Source: Planococcus donghaensis MPA1U2
GTDB taxonomy: Bacteria > Bacillota > Bacilli > Bacillales_A > Planococcaceae
Direction: 5' to 3'
NCBI RefSeq assembly: GCF_000189395.1
Contig: NZ_AEPB01000008.1
Coordinates: 1 to 64,000, forward strand
Length of the DNA: 64,000 bases
Position 1 is the first letter of the stretch. Each line of letters begins with the position of its first letter. The notes beneath the pieces are model-generated. The model did not search any database and had not been told where the DNA came from. It saw only the letters and a list, made by a program, of their open reading frames with translations. Shown in pieces: positions 8,618 to 17,026 of the stretch. Made by a program: the position numbers and the translations under genes.

Positions 8618-8918
8618 AGCGAAAAAGTACATAACGCTGCACTGGGCAAAGCTTTAGTAATTAACATGCTATTGCTTGCACCTCTAGGAGTATATTTGCG
8701 AATAAAGAATATAAAATTTATTGTTTCATGGCAAACTATTTTTTATAGTAGTCTGATCATAGAGGGACTTCAGTTTTTTTACAAAGCGTGGATCCTTTGA
8801 TGTGGATGATTTATTGTTAAACACTATTGGCGGCTGTGTAGCGTATTTTGTAGTAGGAAATGTCAACAGACGAATCCTAAGAAATAAACTTTCTACTTCA
8901 TCTAGAAAACTGTTATGA
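8618..8918 (+). pseudogene. VanZ-family protein remnant, truncated and frameshifted
   Basis: Frame 1 reads ALGKALVINMLLLAPLGVYL and continues to a T7 run at 8774-8780. Removing one T joins it to RGSFDVDDLLLNTIGG and a last membrane segment. These are the hallmark parts of VanZ-like proteins. The N-terminal third and a start codon are missing, so the gene is dead even without the frameshift. Confidence 0.7.
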
Positions 8919-8927
8919 AAGAGTCTT

Positions 8928-8956
8928 ATAACTAATTTGCAGTTAAGTTCCATCCG
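8928..8956. repeat. palindrome A, copy 3 (degenerate)
   Basis: Right arm GCAGTTAAGTTCCATCC matches the consensus at most positions; the left arm TATAACTAATTT is decayed. Confidence 0.55.
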
Positions 8957-9013
8957 GGCTTTTTAAAAAAGATTGTTCAAGCTTTTAAAAACTGATAGGG
9001 AAATGGTGATACT

Positions 9014-9238
9014 ATGTCTGAATTCGGATTGTTTGGAACAGGGAATTTACTAGGGATTTTATCAACGACTTTACTTATTGCTAGCATATATTTTACTTTC
9101 ACTTTCTTTGAACACTTGAAAAGTGGAGAGAATCGGCTAAGAAAACAAAGTAAAATAGCTGCACTGATTTGTCTCACAGGGGCGCTAATGATTCCTGCTT
9201 TTTATAGTATTTATGTTAACTATGAAATGATGAAATGA
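9014..9238 (+). CDS. small two-helix membrane protein
   Basis: 74 residues with helices at about 10-30 and 48-68 joined by a basic loop (HLKSGENRLRKQSK). GGTGA lies 5 nt before the ATG. It is the sole gene between palindromes A3 and A4. Unrecognised. Confidence 0.6.
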   Translation: MSEFGLFGTGNLLGILSTTLLIASIYFTFTFFEHLKSGENRLRKQSKIAALICLTGALMIPAFYSIYVNYEMMK

Positions 9239-9263
9239 GAATTGAAGTCTTCTAATAAAAAGT

Positions 9264-9295
9264 GAAGATTACTTATCGTGAATTATATTACATTC
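9264..9295. repeat. palindrome A, copy 4 (degenerate)
   Basis: GAAGATTACTTA, a 6-bp centre and a clear right arm ATTATATTACATTC. It directly abuts the terminator at 9296. Confidence 0.6.
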
Positions 9296-9322
9296 AAAAG
9301 CCCCCCATTACGGGGGCTTTTC
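9296..9322 (+). terminator. strong intrinsic terminator
   Basis: AAAAGCCCCC, CATTA loop, CGGGGGCTTTT. Confidence 0.92.
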
Positions 9323-9420
9323 TTTGTATATTATTACTTTTAACGGGTTCTCCATAAGTCTTCTTCTGTAACCAATGTTTCATCTTTACGTCTAAACTTG
9401 AAATAAGGAGGAATAAGAAG

Positions 9421-9912
9421 ATGAAAGCCAAATTATTATTATTATGTATGCTGGTTATTTTTGGGATAGTTGGCTGTTCTCAAGAAACGAAAGTTATTAA
9501 GCACGGAAAAAACAATAGTAATTCTGCGGAAAATACAAAGGATATATCTCAAAAACCACCTAACTTAAAAGTAAGTGTAAATGGAGAAGAGTTTGTTGCT
9601 GCTACTAATGGCTATTCTTGGAATTATTATGATGATGAAGAAAAGAGCATGGCTGGTATAGAGGCTGAAGTTGTATCTGTATCTGATTTAATTGGGAACC
9701 GGAAAGGTCCTACTGTAAATTCGGATACATCTATTGAACTTAAATTTGAAGAAAAGCCAATCTCTTACGAGGTGTACGTTTTGGGATCTTTCACTCATAA
9801 CAGGGGAACTGACGTAGTTTTAGATAAGCAAATCGGGAGAACAGTATATGAAGTTAAAGCCACTTGGGTACAAGGGACTGGATACTACGTTTTTCCTTTA
9901 ACGATCGAATAA
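9421..9912 (+). CDS. lipoprotein of unknown function
   Basis: 163 residues with a lipoprotein signal: MKAK, a hydrophobic core, and lipobox GIVGC with Cys19 as predicted lipidation site. Then comes a polar linker and a compact C-terminal region of alternating strands. AAGGAGG lies 8 nt before the ATG. It is anchored outside the membrane if processed. It is the single gene between palindromes A4 and A5. Confidence 0.7.
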   Translation: MKAKLLLLCMLVIFGIVGCSQETKVIKHGKNNSNSAENTKDISQKPPNLKVSVNGEEFVAATNGYSWNYYDDEEKSMAGIEAEVVSVSDLIGNRKGPTVNSDTSIELKFEEKPISYEVYVLGSFTHNRGTDVVLDKQIGRTVYEVKATWVQGTGYYVFPLTIE

Positions 9913-9943
9913 ATCCCTCAACATCAACTCACGTTCCTTTCTC

Positions 9944-9975
9944 AAATGTAACATAATGGTAATTAAGTTACATTC
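9944..9975. repeat. 32-bp palindrome A, copy 5
   Basis: AAATGTAACATAA, centre TGGTAA, TTAAGTTACATTC. It forms the left end of the longer direct repeat 9944-10093. Confidence 0.85.
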
Positions 9976-10093
9976 ACAATTACTGTTTGTAAGAAGTTAG
10001 CAGTATGCCAAGAAAAAATAAGCTTGCTAGAAAAAATGATACATTCAAAACGCTATAATAAGACGTTTATGTCTATGTATTTTCGTGGTCAGT
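9944..10093 (+). repeat. about 150-bp direct repeat, left copy
   Basis: Palindrome A5 plus about 105 bp that recurs at 17027-17175. Shared blocks include AGAAGTTAGCAGTA, TTGCTAGAAAAAATGATACA and TTTATGTCTATGTATTTTCG. It holds CTATAAT, a possible -10. Confidence 0.85.
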
Positions 10094-10229
10094 AACTATA
10101 GTCTTCCTCTTATTCGTAAAGAGTGTCTATTTTAGAATTCTTAAAACCACGATGTGTTTGTCTTTTTTTGTTATACGTAATTTTTTGATAAGAAAACAGC
10201 TCTCTATACGCCATTCTAAAAAACTACTT
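10094..10229. other. intergenic, no gene seen
   Basis: AT-rich spacer between the left direct repeat and the convergent lipoprotein gene; stop-rich on both strands. Confidence 0.5.
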
Positions 10230-10664
10230 CTAATTTTTTATAAATTCGATAGGTCTATCTTTATCTAACTTAAAGGCTAAATTCTGGAAATAGCTTATTT
10301 TATCAGGATCAGTAATCTGATAATCAACATTGTTAATTAATGCGTAATACTCACTAAAATCTTTATCACTTTCTGCAACGCCAATTGTTATTTCTAAAGA
10401 CTCATTTTCATTTTCATAATAAAGAATAAGGTTATCGTCGGTTAATTCATAGGCTCCTTCTCCGTAGACAGTACTCGTAAATGTAGTTTCGTTTGAAAAT
10501 TCTAATATTGTAATAGAGCTATACCTATCTGGACTATCAATGTCCTCTTCAAGTACTGGCATATAAGCAACATTGAAAGTTTGCCCAACTAAATCATTAT
10601 TACCGTTACAAGCTGAGAGTAATAGTACAGAAGAGAGTAATAAAAAAGCAAACCACTTATTCAT
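10230..10664 (-). CDS. lipoprotein of unknown function
   Basis: 144 residues. The signal peptide ends in the lipobox LLSAC (Cys19). The mature part is acidic and strand-rich, reminiscent of small Bacillales lipoproteins that report on a threshold property; no family named. AAAGGGG precedes the ATG. It is oriented against all neighbouring cassette genes. Confidence 0.7.
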   Translation of the reverse strand: MNKWFAFLLLSSVLLLSACNGNNDLVGQTFNVAYMPVLEEDIDSPDRYSSITILEFSNETTFTSTVYGEGAYELTDDNLILYYENENESLEITIGVAESDKDFSEYYALINNVDYQITDPDKISYFQNLAFKLDKDRPIEFIKN

Positions 10665-10927
10665 AATGTGTAGCCCCTTTCTTGAAATAAACTATATTTA
10701 GTCTATATGTTACTTACGTAGGTGAAGTTCAAAAAGTTTCAAAATATTCGATAAACTAACAATTTTATAACATGCTCTTTTGGTAGTTTCTTTAAAATAG
10801 GCGTTATCAGACAAATGAATAGCTCTATAGAAAACATCCCAAAAGTCATGAACAAAACTTTTAATGAATAGTTAAAAAATGTTTAAATAAGCGTAAATTT
10901 ATAAAGTGAAAATATCGAATTATATTA

Positions 10928-11116
10928 GTTAACATACTTAGGGTTATTGGAAACTACATAAATAGAAAGGGAGAGTAGCTGCATTTTTGAATCGCATCTA
11001 CTCTCCCTTTTGTCTGCAAAAAGTGTACTTTTACGAACGGTTGTATAGATTCTAATATTCGATCAACATTAAAGAGTCAGAAAGTATTTACTATTTTTAC
11101 TTAAATGGTAAAATAT
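10928..11116 (+). repeat. intergenic module B, copy 3 (complete)
   Basis: Left box GTTAACATACTTAGGGTTATTGG, hairpin 10966-11012, then GTGTACTTTTACGAACG at 11024-11040 and TGGTAAAAT at 11106-11114. This is the fullest example of the module. Confidence 0.75.
10966..11012 (+). terminator. intrinsic terminator in module B copy 3
   Basis: 13-bp stem AAAGGGAGAGTAG/CTACTCTCCCTTT ending in TTTTG. The 10665-10927 stretch before it holds no gene that I can see. Confidence 0.8.
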
Positions 11117-11266
11117 AGATGTATGATTTTCGAATATTCTTTCTAAAATAGAGTCATTTTAAATTACTTAGCTACTTAGAGATGAAAAAGATTCTGAATA
11201 AACAATCTAGACTACTCTGTAAGAAATCTTATAGCATTGAATTAATTATGATTAAAATTAAGGGGA

Positions 11267-11797
11267 ATGGTGGAGAATATTTTGGGGATGCTTTTCGAAG
11301 TGGTGATGGTCCTACTGATTATTTCAGCGGCTCTTTTAATTCATGAGCTGGGACATGCAGTTGGATTAGTAGTAAAAAACAAGAAAGTAAAGCCAGAAGT
11401 CTATTTGGGATCTTTAAGTAAAGAGAAAAAACTAAAGCTAAGTCTCGGAAGAATTACATGCTATATAACCATAGCCCTATCAGGAATATGTCGTATTTCA
11501 AACGAATCAGAAATATCACCACTCACAAATAAACAAAGAATTATATTTGCGGCAGGGGGACCAATTGCTTCGTTGCTTGGTTTTGCCATTTTTTATCTAA
11601 GTTCTCATTTTGTTCCTGGCGTGATGGGAATTGTAAGTAACAGAGTTGCATTTGTTAGTTTAATTACCTTTTTCCTCACAGTGATTCCTTATAATTATCC
11701 TGCTTTTTTCAAACATGTTAGCGGTTTTCAGTCTGATGGATTGTATATTTTGAATATAATTAGAGAGATGAAAAATCATAGCAAAGCAGTTTCATAG
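11267..11797 (+). CDS. M50 (site-2 protease-like) membrane metalloprotease, minimal form
   Basis: 176 residues, shorter than typical M50 proteins. HELGH (residues 26-30) lies in the first membrane helix, giving the HExxH zinc site. Three more hydrophobic segments follow (about 92-112, 124-145 and a weaker one), and a QSDGL segment near the C terminus stands where the third zinc ligand Asp is expected. No PDZ or CBS domain. The start is uncertain: ATG 11267 lacks a spaced SD, whereas TTG 11282 has GGTGGAG 6 nt upstream. It is a lone gene between module B copies 3 and 4. Family members cut membrane-embedded substrates. Confidence 0.72.
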   Translation: MVENILGMLFEVVMVLLIISAALLIHELGHAVGLVVKNKKVKPEVYLGSLSKEKKLKLSLGRITCYITIALSGICRISNESEISPLTNKQRIIFAAGGPIASLLGFAIFYLSSHFVPGVMGIVSNRVAFVSLITFFLTVIPYNYPAFFKHVSGFQSDGLYILNIIREMKNHSKAVS

Positions 11798-11835
11798 ATA
11801 TACCTCTTTGATAAGGATAGTTAGACCCAGATTAT

Positions 11836-11960
11836 TTAGCATAGCATGAGTAATCAGAAGTAGCTGTAATTCCAATAACAAAATAAAAAGAGGAAGATGA
11901 ATGCTGATTGATCAGCGTCCGTTTTCCTCTTTTGTCTATAAAAGTATAATTTTACGAAAG
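11836..11960 (+). repeat. intergenic module B, copy 4 (degenerate)
   Basis: Box TTAGCATAGCATGAGTAATCA then GAAG, a hairpin at 11886-11933, then AAAGTATAATTTTACGAAAG (compare GTGTACTTTTACGAACG). Confidence 0.6.
11886..11933 (+). terminator. intrinsic terminator
   Basis: AAAAGAGGA pairs with TCCTCTTTT around GATCAGC-type internal pairing, then TTTTG. It ends the M50 transcript. The rest of 11798-12111 shows no gene. Confidence 0.75.
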
Positions 11961-12111
11961 AGCTGAATGATTTTATCGACAAACTCTTTTCAAAGAGACA
12001 AAATTCGACGATAAAAAACCAGACCTATGGATGAAATAATTTAGTGGGATTTAAGCGTATAGTAATACTAAGTAAAGATATGGGAGACAGAATTGGTGAC
12101 ATCGTCAGTTT

Positions 12112-12651
12112 CTATGGCCGTTTCTCCCAAGGGGTAATTGTTCCAATCACATGTTTTGATTTATTTTCTCGGATGGCTTCTATAACCCCATCGGAAATCT
12201 CATCATGGGTTAACCAGCGAGACAAGCCACTTTCAAGCTTAAACCCCAGTTGAATTTGATGATAATCAACATATTGAGGAACCGCCGTTTTGGCTTTGAT
12301 GTCCTCAAGATTTGAACTGCTGCCATTAACGTGAAACAGATCCCACGATTGGAGTCGAGGAAGGGATTGAGTTAAACAAGGAATCACTCGTGTTCCGTTA
12401 GCATGAATCCAGGCAACCACCAAATGGATAGGGCCATTCTGTTGCTGGACATGATCTAGTTGTTCCGCTAATTCGCTCGTATTCGTGTAGTCAACCAAAA
12501 CCGGTGTTAGCTGTGCAAGGTTTTGGTCTAGGAGCCGTTGCATTTTCTCCGGATTCCGGCCGATCACCGAAACATGGTAGCCGTTTTCTGATAACCAGAT
12601 GGACAATTTGGCCAGCATTCCTGTGCCGCCTATGACAAGTGCGTGTTTCAT
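12112..12651 (-). CDS. short-chain dehydrogenase-like Rossmann protein
   Basis: About 179 residues, short for an SDR. The nucleotide-binding motif VIGGTGMLAK occupies residues 5-14, with a VIGRNPEK strand typical of NADP selectivity. No clear YxxxK catalytic pair; a YHQIQLGF segment stands near its position. ATG 12651 gives the motif the usual spacing from the N terminus, with AAAGGA 9 nt upstream. It is divergent from the AraC regulator and probably controlled by it. G+C appears higher than in flanking cassettes. Confidence 0.72.
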   Translation of the reverse strand: MKHALVIGGTGMLAKLSIWLSENGYHVSVIGRNPEKMQRLLDQNLAQLTPVLVDYTNTSELAEQLDHVQQQNGPIHLVVAWIHANGTRVIPCLTQSLPRLQSWDLFHVNGSSSNLEDIKAKTAVPQYVDYHQIQLGFKLESGLSRWLTHDEISDGVIEAIRENKSKHVIGTITPWEKRP

Positions 12652-12734
12652 TTCAAACATTCCTTTGCTGAGTAAAATAGTGTTCTTGTATCTAATTTAA
12701 TTTTCTAATAAAACTGCTAGAAAGGATGGGATGA

Positions 12735-13556
12735 ATGACTACTTTAGTGGAAGCGTCTAATTGTTTGTTGTTATCTACCAATCAAAAGAAATCGGAAAGT
12801 CTCTGGCGGAACGACCCCTGTTATAAATTCCTGTTTTCGTTGAAAGGATCCATGAACTATCAAAGCAGACGAAACGATTTTTCGTTTATGGAAAATGAGT
12901 TTCTGGTCTTCAATCCCCATGATGAGCATCGTCAACTTGCCGTAGATGATCACAAGTTTCTAGTGGAACTGGACGCCGTATTCCTCAATGAAGCAACGGC
13001 TGCTATTTCAAACATTCAGGGAGACCTTTTCTTTGCCCAAACTACGCAAAAAAATCCACTCGTTGAGCAATGGGTCCACTTTGTTCAGCAATACGTGCTG
13101 CTGGAAGGAGAAGCTGGTAGTGTGTCTTCAAACGTGTTCTTGGAGCACAGCTTTGCTCAACTCAATCTCTTGTTAGCTAAGTCTGCTATTGGCACACATA
13201 CTTCTGACTTGATTACGGACCCATTTCGCGCGGTTCAGCCTGCCCTTGTTCAAGTGATGGGATCTTTAAAAGACGATTATCAACATGCTTGGACCTTAGA
13301 AGAAATGGCAGCGCTGCTGGGTATCAGCAAATTTCAATTCGCGCATCTGTTTAAAGAAAAATTCGGGATTTCTCCTTATTCCTGGCTCCAGCTTTACCGA
13401 CTGGTTCGAAGCCAGGAACTGCTTTTGCATACAAAGCGGACCATAACGGATATCGCCCACAGCTGCGGCTTTTCTTCCGTCGGGGTTTACAATCAATTAT
13501 TTAAACGCCTCTATGGATTTCCGCCGAGCTTTTTCCGTGAGCGTTATTCGAATTAA
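12735..13556 (+). CDS. AraC-family transcriptional regulator
   Basis: 273 residues. The N-terminal half is a cupin-like sensing domain (NEFLVFNPHDEHRQL). The C-terminal AraC DNA-binding domain runs from about 175, with first HTH WTLEEMAALLGISKFQFAHLF and second HTH ITDIAHSCGFSSVGVYNQLF. AAAGGATGGG precedes the ATG. It is divergent from the reductase gene; its last 60 nt overlap the 3' end of the MFS gene on the other strand. It probably regulates one or both. Confidence 0.85.
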   Translation: MTTLVEASNCLLLSTNQKKSESLWRNDPCYKFLFSLKGSMNYQSRRNDFSFMENEFLVFNPHDEHRQLAVDDHKFLVELDAVFLNEATAAISNIQGDLFFAQTTQKNPLVEQWVHFVQQYVLLEGEAGSVSSNVFLEHSFAQLNLLLAKSAIGTHTSDLITDPFRAVQPALVQVMGSLKDDYQHAWTLEEMAALLGISKFQFAHLFKEKFGISPYSWLQLYRLVRSQELLLHTKRTITDIAHSCGFSSVGVYNQLFKRLYGFPPSFFRERYSN

Positions 13557-14750
13557 GTAAAAGACAGCACAAACGACCATCATGCTGCCACAGAAGATAA
13601 AGAGAGCGCTGATATCGATAAAAGAAGCGAGTGAGCCAAACACCATCAAGGAAATGACGTTAGATCCATAGAGAAGGACCGCATTGAAACTAAATGCACG
13701 ACCCAGCTTCAGTGCTGGAACCAGTGTCTGAATCAAATAAACACGGGAGAGACTGGAGAGTGGTAAACCAGCTGCCGCAATCAGGACTCCCAAAAAGTAA
13801 AGGGAAAGGTTAGTGGCGATCCCTAATCCTAAGATTCCGATTCCCCATACAACAGAGGCAATCAAATAAATGGTAAACGTCAGATTTTTCCAGAAAAATG
13901 GAATGATGACGTTGATTAGAATGACCCCGATGCCATACCATCCCAATAAGAGGCTGTAAAATTCTTCCCCTTGGCTTGGGTAGTGTTGAAGAAGAAGCAA
14001 GAGCAACCCGACTTGCCATACCCAGGTGTTAAAAAAGACCATCAGAAACGTCACCATAAACAACTTTTTTATGGTTTCTTCGTCTTTTACCCATAGAAAG
14101 AACGACACAATCGACTGGAAGATTCCTTCCTTTTCCCCTCCCAATATATGCTCCTCGGTTAACGGTTCGACCCAATGGATTTTCAAGATAAAAAGCGCAC
14201 TCAGTACATATGTAAGTGCATCAATCGAATAAAAATGGATCGTTTGCCCGGCACTCAACAGACCGATACTAAAAATAGGGGTGAGTACCTGAACGCCTCT
14301 TGTCACCGTGTCCAGCAGACTATTGACGGTCGTACGGTCATCAACTGGGGTGACGAGTGGCAAAACGGCCCGGTATGCCGGATTATAAAAGCAACCCAGG
14401 CTCTGAATCACGAAACTGACAATCAGTAAATGCCAGAAGGCTAACAGGTCGAAGTGATGGAAGATAACCAGTGAGAGAATAATGGGAACGCGAATAAAGT
14501 CGATCCACAACAGCAGCCTTTTCTTCTGGAGACGGTCTGCAATAGCACCACCAATTAATCCGAACAACAGATAAGGTACCGCCTGTGAAATGGCAATCAT
14601 GGTAGTCAAGCTAGCTGATTGCGTCAAATCATAGGAGATAAAAAGAAAGGTCAACCCCGCGAGGATATTTCCCAGCTGTGAAATGCCGGCGCCTGCCAAG
14701 TAATAGAGCACGTTTTTGTTTTTTACCACATTTCGATACAACGTAACCAC
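13497..14750 (-). CDS. MFS drug-exporter-like transporter
   Basis: 417 residues with about 12 hydrophobic segments. The N-terminal QLGNILAGLTFLF and the loop motif GGAIADRLQKKRLLLWID (residues 66-83) match the MFS_3 group with macrolide (Mef) and enterobactin exporters. The substrate is not predictable. It forms an accessory block with the adjacent AraC regulator and reductase, tail-to-tail with the regulator over 60 bp. Confidence 0.82.
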   Translation of the reverse strand: MVTLYRNVVKNKNVLYYLAGAGISQLGNILAGLTFLFISYDLTQSASLTTMIAISQAVPYLLFGLIGGAIADRLQKKRLLLWIDFIRVPIILSLVIFHHFDLLAFWHLLIVSFVIQSLGCFYNPAYRAVLPLVTPVDDRTTVNSLLDTVTRGVQVLTPIFSIGLLSAGQTIHFYSIDALTYVLSALFILKIHWVEPLTEEHILGGEKEGIFQSIVSFFLWVKDEETIKKLFMVTFLMVFFNTWVWQVGLLLLLLQHYPSQGEEFYSLLLGWYGIGVILINVIIPFFWKNLTFTIYLIASVVWGIGILGLGIATNLSLYFLGVLIAAAGLPLSSLSRVYLIQTLVPALKLGRAFSFNAVLLYGSNVISLMVFGSLASFIDISALFIFCGSMMVVCAVFYLIRITLTEKARRKSIEAFK

Positions 14751-14874
14751 CTCATTTACAGGTTACGCCGTAGTTTTGGATGCATCTATATGAATCTTGC
14801 TGTTTTTCACGACAATATTCAGGAAAGAAACAGTAAGTGCTAACTTTATTTGAATAACATAGTACAGGCGTGAG

Positions 14875-14958
14875 TTTATACATGACACCTTACGGGAAGA
14901 AGGAACTTTGTTTGAAGTTCCTTCGCTTTCTCGTTTGTGAACCTGTACTTTTACGAAC
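14875..14958 (+). repeat. intergenic module B, copy 5
   Basis: TTTATACATGACACCTTACGG plus GAAG, hairpin, then CTGTACTTTTACGAAC. It lies upstream of the gene at 15095. Confidence 0.7.
14899..14924 (+). terminator. hairpin in module B copy 5
   Basis: GAAGGAACTT/AAGTTCCTTC, 10-bp perfect stem with a 6-nt loop, followed by a CTTTCTCGTTT tract. Confidence 0.65.
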
Positions 14959-15094
14959 ACTTTTAACCAAAAGTATCTATGAAATATAAAAGACGATTTT
15001 GTCATTATCCTTGGTTAAAGTGGAATCTGAAATTGATACACGAGTAAAGAAAGCCGTGATATACTAAAAATTAGGAGAAGAGGGGGTATTTAGA

Positions 15095-15346
15095 ATGAAC
15101 AAAAGGGGAACTGGGATTAGTTTTATTGCAATTGCAGCGTTGTTGTTTTCTACAAAATATATTGCTGCAGCTATATTTGGAAGCAACATTACTTCTTGGG
15201 ATGAGGAATTGTTTAAATCGATGCTTTCCTATATCGGAAGACCACTGAGTACAATGAGTTTTTTGGCATTATTAATTGGAATCAGCTATATAGGTTGGGC
15301 AGAATTTGAAGAAATAATTTTGAAAAAAAAGGCTAATTCTTTATAG
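15095..15346 (+). CDS. small two-helix membrane protein
   Basis: 83 residues with hydrophobic segments at about 8-28 and 51-72. GAGAAGAGGGGG precedes the ATG. Followed by its own terminator. Unrecognised. Confidence 0.6.
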   Translation: MNKRGTGISFIAIAALLFSTKYIAAAIFGSNITSWDEELFKSMLSYIGRPLSTMSFLALLIGISYIGWAEFEEIILKKKANSL

Positions 15347-15351
15347 AATTA

Positions 15352-15387
15352 AAAACGCCAAGACCTTCTAAGGTTCTTGGCGTTTTA
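15352..15387 (+). terminator. intrinsic terminator
   Basis: AAAACGCCAAGA...TCTTGGCGTTTT, 12-bp stem. Confidence 0.9.
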
Positions 15388-15395
15388 GCGTAGGT

Positions 15396-15427
15396 GAAAG
15401 TAATTTAAGTGTAGTTAAGTTATATTC
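15396..15427. repeat. 32-bp palindrome A, copy 6
   Basis: GAAAGTAATTTAA, centre GTGTAG, TTAAGTTATATTC. Confidence 0.8.
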
Positions 15428-15453
15428 AACAAGAAATGGAGATGAATAGGAAT

Positions 15454-15669
15454 ATGAAGAATATAGGATTAAAAATGATTTGGATTATACCTAATGTCTT
15501 ACTCTATCTCTTAGCCATCGGTATTCTATGGTTTATTTTTATTAATGCTCAAGGCCTTCAAGAAATCAATAATTTAGAGATTTGGGTACTTATATTGCTC
15601 CTTCTTTTACTAGTAAACTTTTTCGGTTCTTATAAAATTGTGAGCTGGATAAAACAAAGGAAAATGTAA
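15454..15669 (+). CDS. small two-helix membrane protein
   Basis: About 71 residues from the ATG at 15454 (in-frame ATGs lie at 15436 and 15442; GGAG at 15438 suits the last best, though its spacing is long). Helices at about 8-28 and 41-60. It starts immediately after palindrome A6 and ends before A7. Unrecognised. Confidence 0.5.
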   Translation: MKNIGLKMIWIIPNVLLYLLAIGILWFIFINAQGLQEINNLEIWVLILLLLLLVNFFGSYKIVSWIKQRKM

Positions 15670-15697
15670 ATGTATCTTTTCTCGCATAAAGAAATAT

Positions 15698-15729
15698 GAA
15701 GGTAAATTATTGTGTATTAAGTTACATTC
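15698..15729. repeat. 32-bp palindrome A, copy 7
   Basis: GAAGGTAAATTAT, centre TGTGTA, TTAAGTTACATTC. Confidence 0.78.
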
Positions 15730-15779
15730 ATAATAGTGCTTATCAAACAGTCCCGTATAAGTTTTTGAGAGGCAGGAAT

Positions 15780-16436
15780 ATGATGGATACGGAATTACAA
15801 AAAAAGATTACGACATTGGTAGCTGACCGGAAACTGGAGACAGCTGAACGGTTATTAATCGATTACGTCGAGCAGAATCCCTATGACATCGAGGGATGGA
15901 ATCGATTAATTGTACTGGAAACGCTCACGCCATTTGAAGATTACGAACAAGCCGCTGACTTTGCTCGGAACGCCTTGCATTACCACCCAACCAATCTGCT
16001 TTACTTTATCCTGATTCTTTCTTTTACTCCTTGGTACCAAGGAGAACTGGATGACGAACTGGTAGAGCAAGCCGAAGAAGTTCAACACAAAGCAAATCCG
16101 GAAATAGCAGCCATTATTTCACTGCTGCTTGCCGACCACTATCAGAGTAAAGATAAGGCTCATTACGAATTCTTATTAAAACGGTCAATCCAGGACTACC
16201 CATATATTGTTAGAAACTACACAGATTTAGGGCAGCATTATTTGCGATATGGACAAAAGGAATCAGGGAAGGCTTTGATTAAAAAAGGCTTAGCCAATGT
16301 AAAATTCGTCTACATAGAGGGTGTAGACGACAACCATGACGATCTGGATATTATCCGGTACATCAATGAAATGATAACAGGAGTCTTTACTACAGAATAC
16401 AGTTATCGTGACTTGGAGAACTTGTTGCAGAAGTAA
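15780..16436 (+). CDS. TPR-like helical-repeat protein
   Basis: About 218 residues, soluble and predicted all-helical. The segments around KLETAERLLIDYVEQNPYDI, EQAADFARNALHYHPTNLLY and RYGQKESGKALIKKGL look like tetratricopeptide helices. The start is placed after GAGAGGCAGGAAT at 15780; the open frame upstream only reads through palindrome A7. Single gene between palindromes A7 and A8. Function unknown; probably a protein-interaction scaffold. Confidence 0.62.
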   Translation: MMDTELQKKITTLVADRKLETAERLLIDYVEQNPYDIEGWNRLIVLETLTPFEDYEQAADFARNALHYHPTNLLYFILILSFTPWYQGELDDELVEQAEEVQHKANPEIAAIISLLLADHYQSKDKAHYEFLLKRSIQDYPYIVRNYTDLGQHYLRYGQKESGKALIKKGLANVKFVYIEGVDDNHDDLDIIRYINEMITGVFTTEYSYRDLENLLQK

Positions 16437-16469
16437 GCAGACCATGTTTGAATGACTTTTACTGATTCT

Positions 16470-16501
16470 AAATGTAATTTAATAGCAAGTAAGGTACATT
16501 T
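16470..16501. repeat. 32-bp palindrome A, copy 8
   Basis: AAATGTAATTTAA, centre TAGCAA, GTAAGGTACATTT. Confidence 0.72.
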
Positions 16502-16552
16502 AAAATACTGAATAACTTACAAAAAACATCCAAGCAATTGGGAGCTGAAAAA

Positions 16553-17014
16553 ATGTCGGAAATTACATTCTTAGCATCCTCAAAACCACTAAAAATTCCA
16601 GAAGAGATTCAGGAATATAACCAGCGTACGGGATTTGAGAACGAAAAAGATTATATGTTCTTTTCTGTCCATGAAGTAACAGAGGGTTGGCTGCAAGAAA
16701 TTCGGGGGCTTTTATCTTTGCCATATATTTACGAAGCAGAAGGGGGTGGAAATCGACTATTTCTAACGTACCTTGAAAAATACATCGAAACCGGAGAGGT
16801 ACTAGAGATTTACAGTGTGCCAAATCAACACGCATTGCTCAGTTACAAGAAAAAAGTACAGGAAAAGCCTGAACCGATTGAAGTGAATATGGGAAGTTAC
16901 ACGTATCGAGATCTATCAGGTTTGTATCAGTTAAACTCAAAGAAATGGGTAGAGGAACTAAGCCATCGAAATTACATTACTCAGCATGGCGTAACTACCT
17001 TTGTTAAGTACTAA
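16553..17014 (+). CDS. soluble protein of unknown function
   Basis: About 153 residues. ATG 16553 follows GGAG by 8 nt. Acidic, mixed alpha/beta in appearance, with no signal peptide, membrane helix or recognised motif. Sole gene between palindromes A8 and A9. Confidence 0.55.
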   Translation: MSEITFLASSKPLKIPEEIQEYNQRTGFENEKDYMFFSVHEVTEGWLQEIRGLLSLPYIYEAEGGGNRLFLTYLEKYIETGEVLEIYSVPNQHALLSYKKKVQEKPEPIEVNMGSYTYRDLSGLYQLNSKKWVEELSHRNYITQHGVTTFVKY

Positions 17015-17026
17015 TGGTACTAATCT

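Noticed and set aside
14763-15005. 80-codon minus-strand frame
   Set aside because: Covers module B copy 5 and its hairpin; no SD.
15696-15779. N-terminal extension of the TPR-like gene
   Set aside because: The extension translates palindrome A7; the SD-supported start is at 15780.
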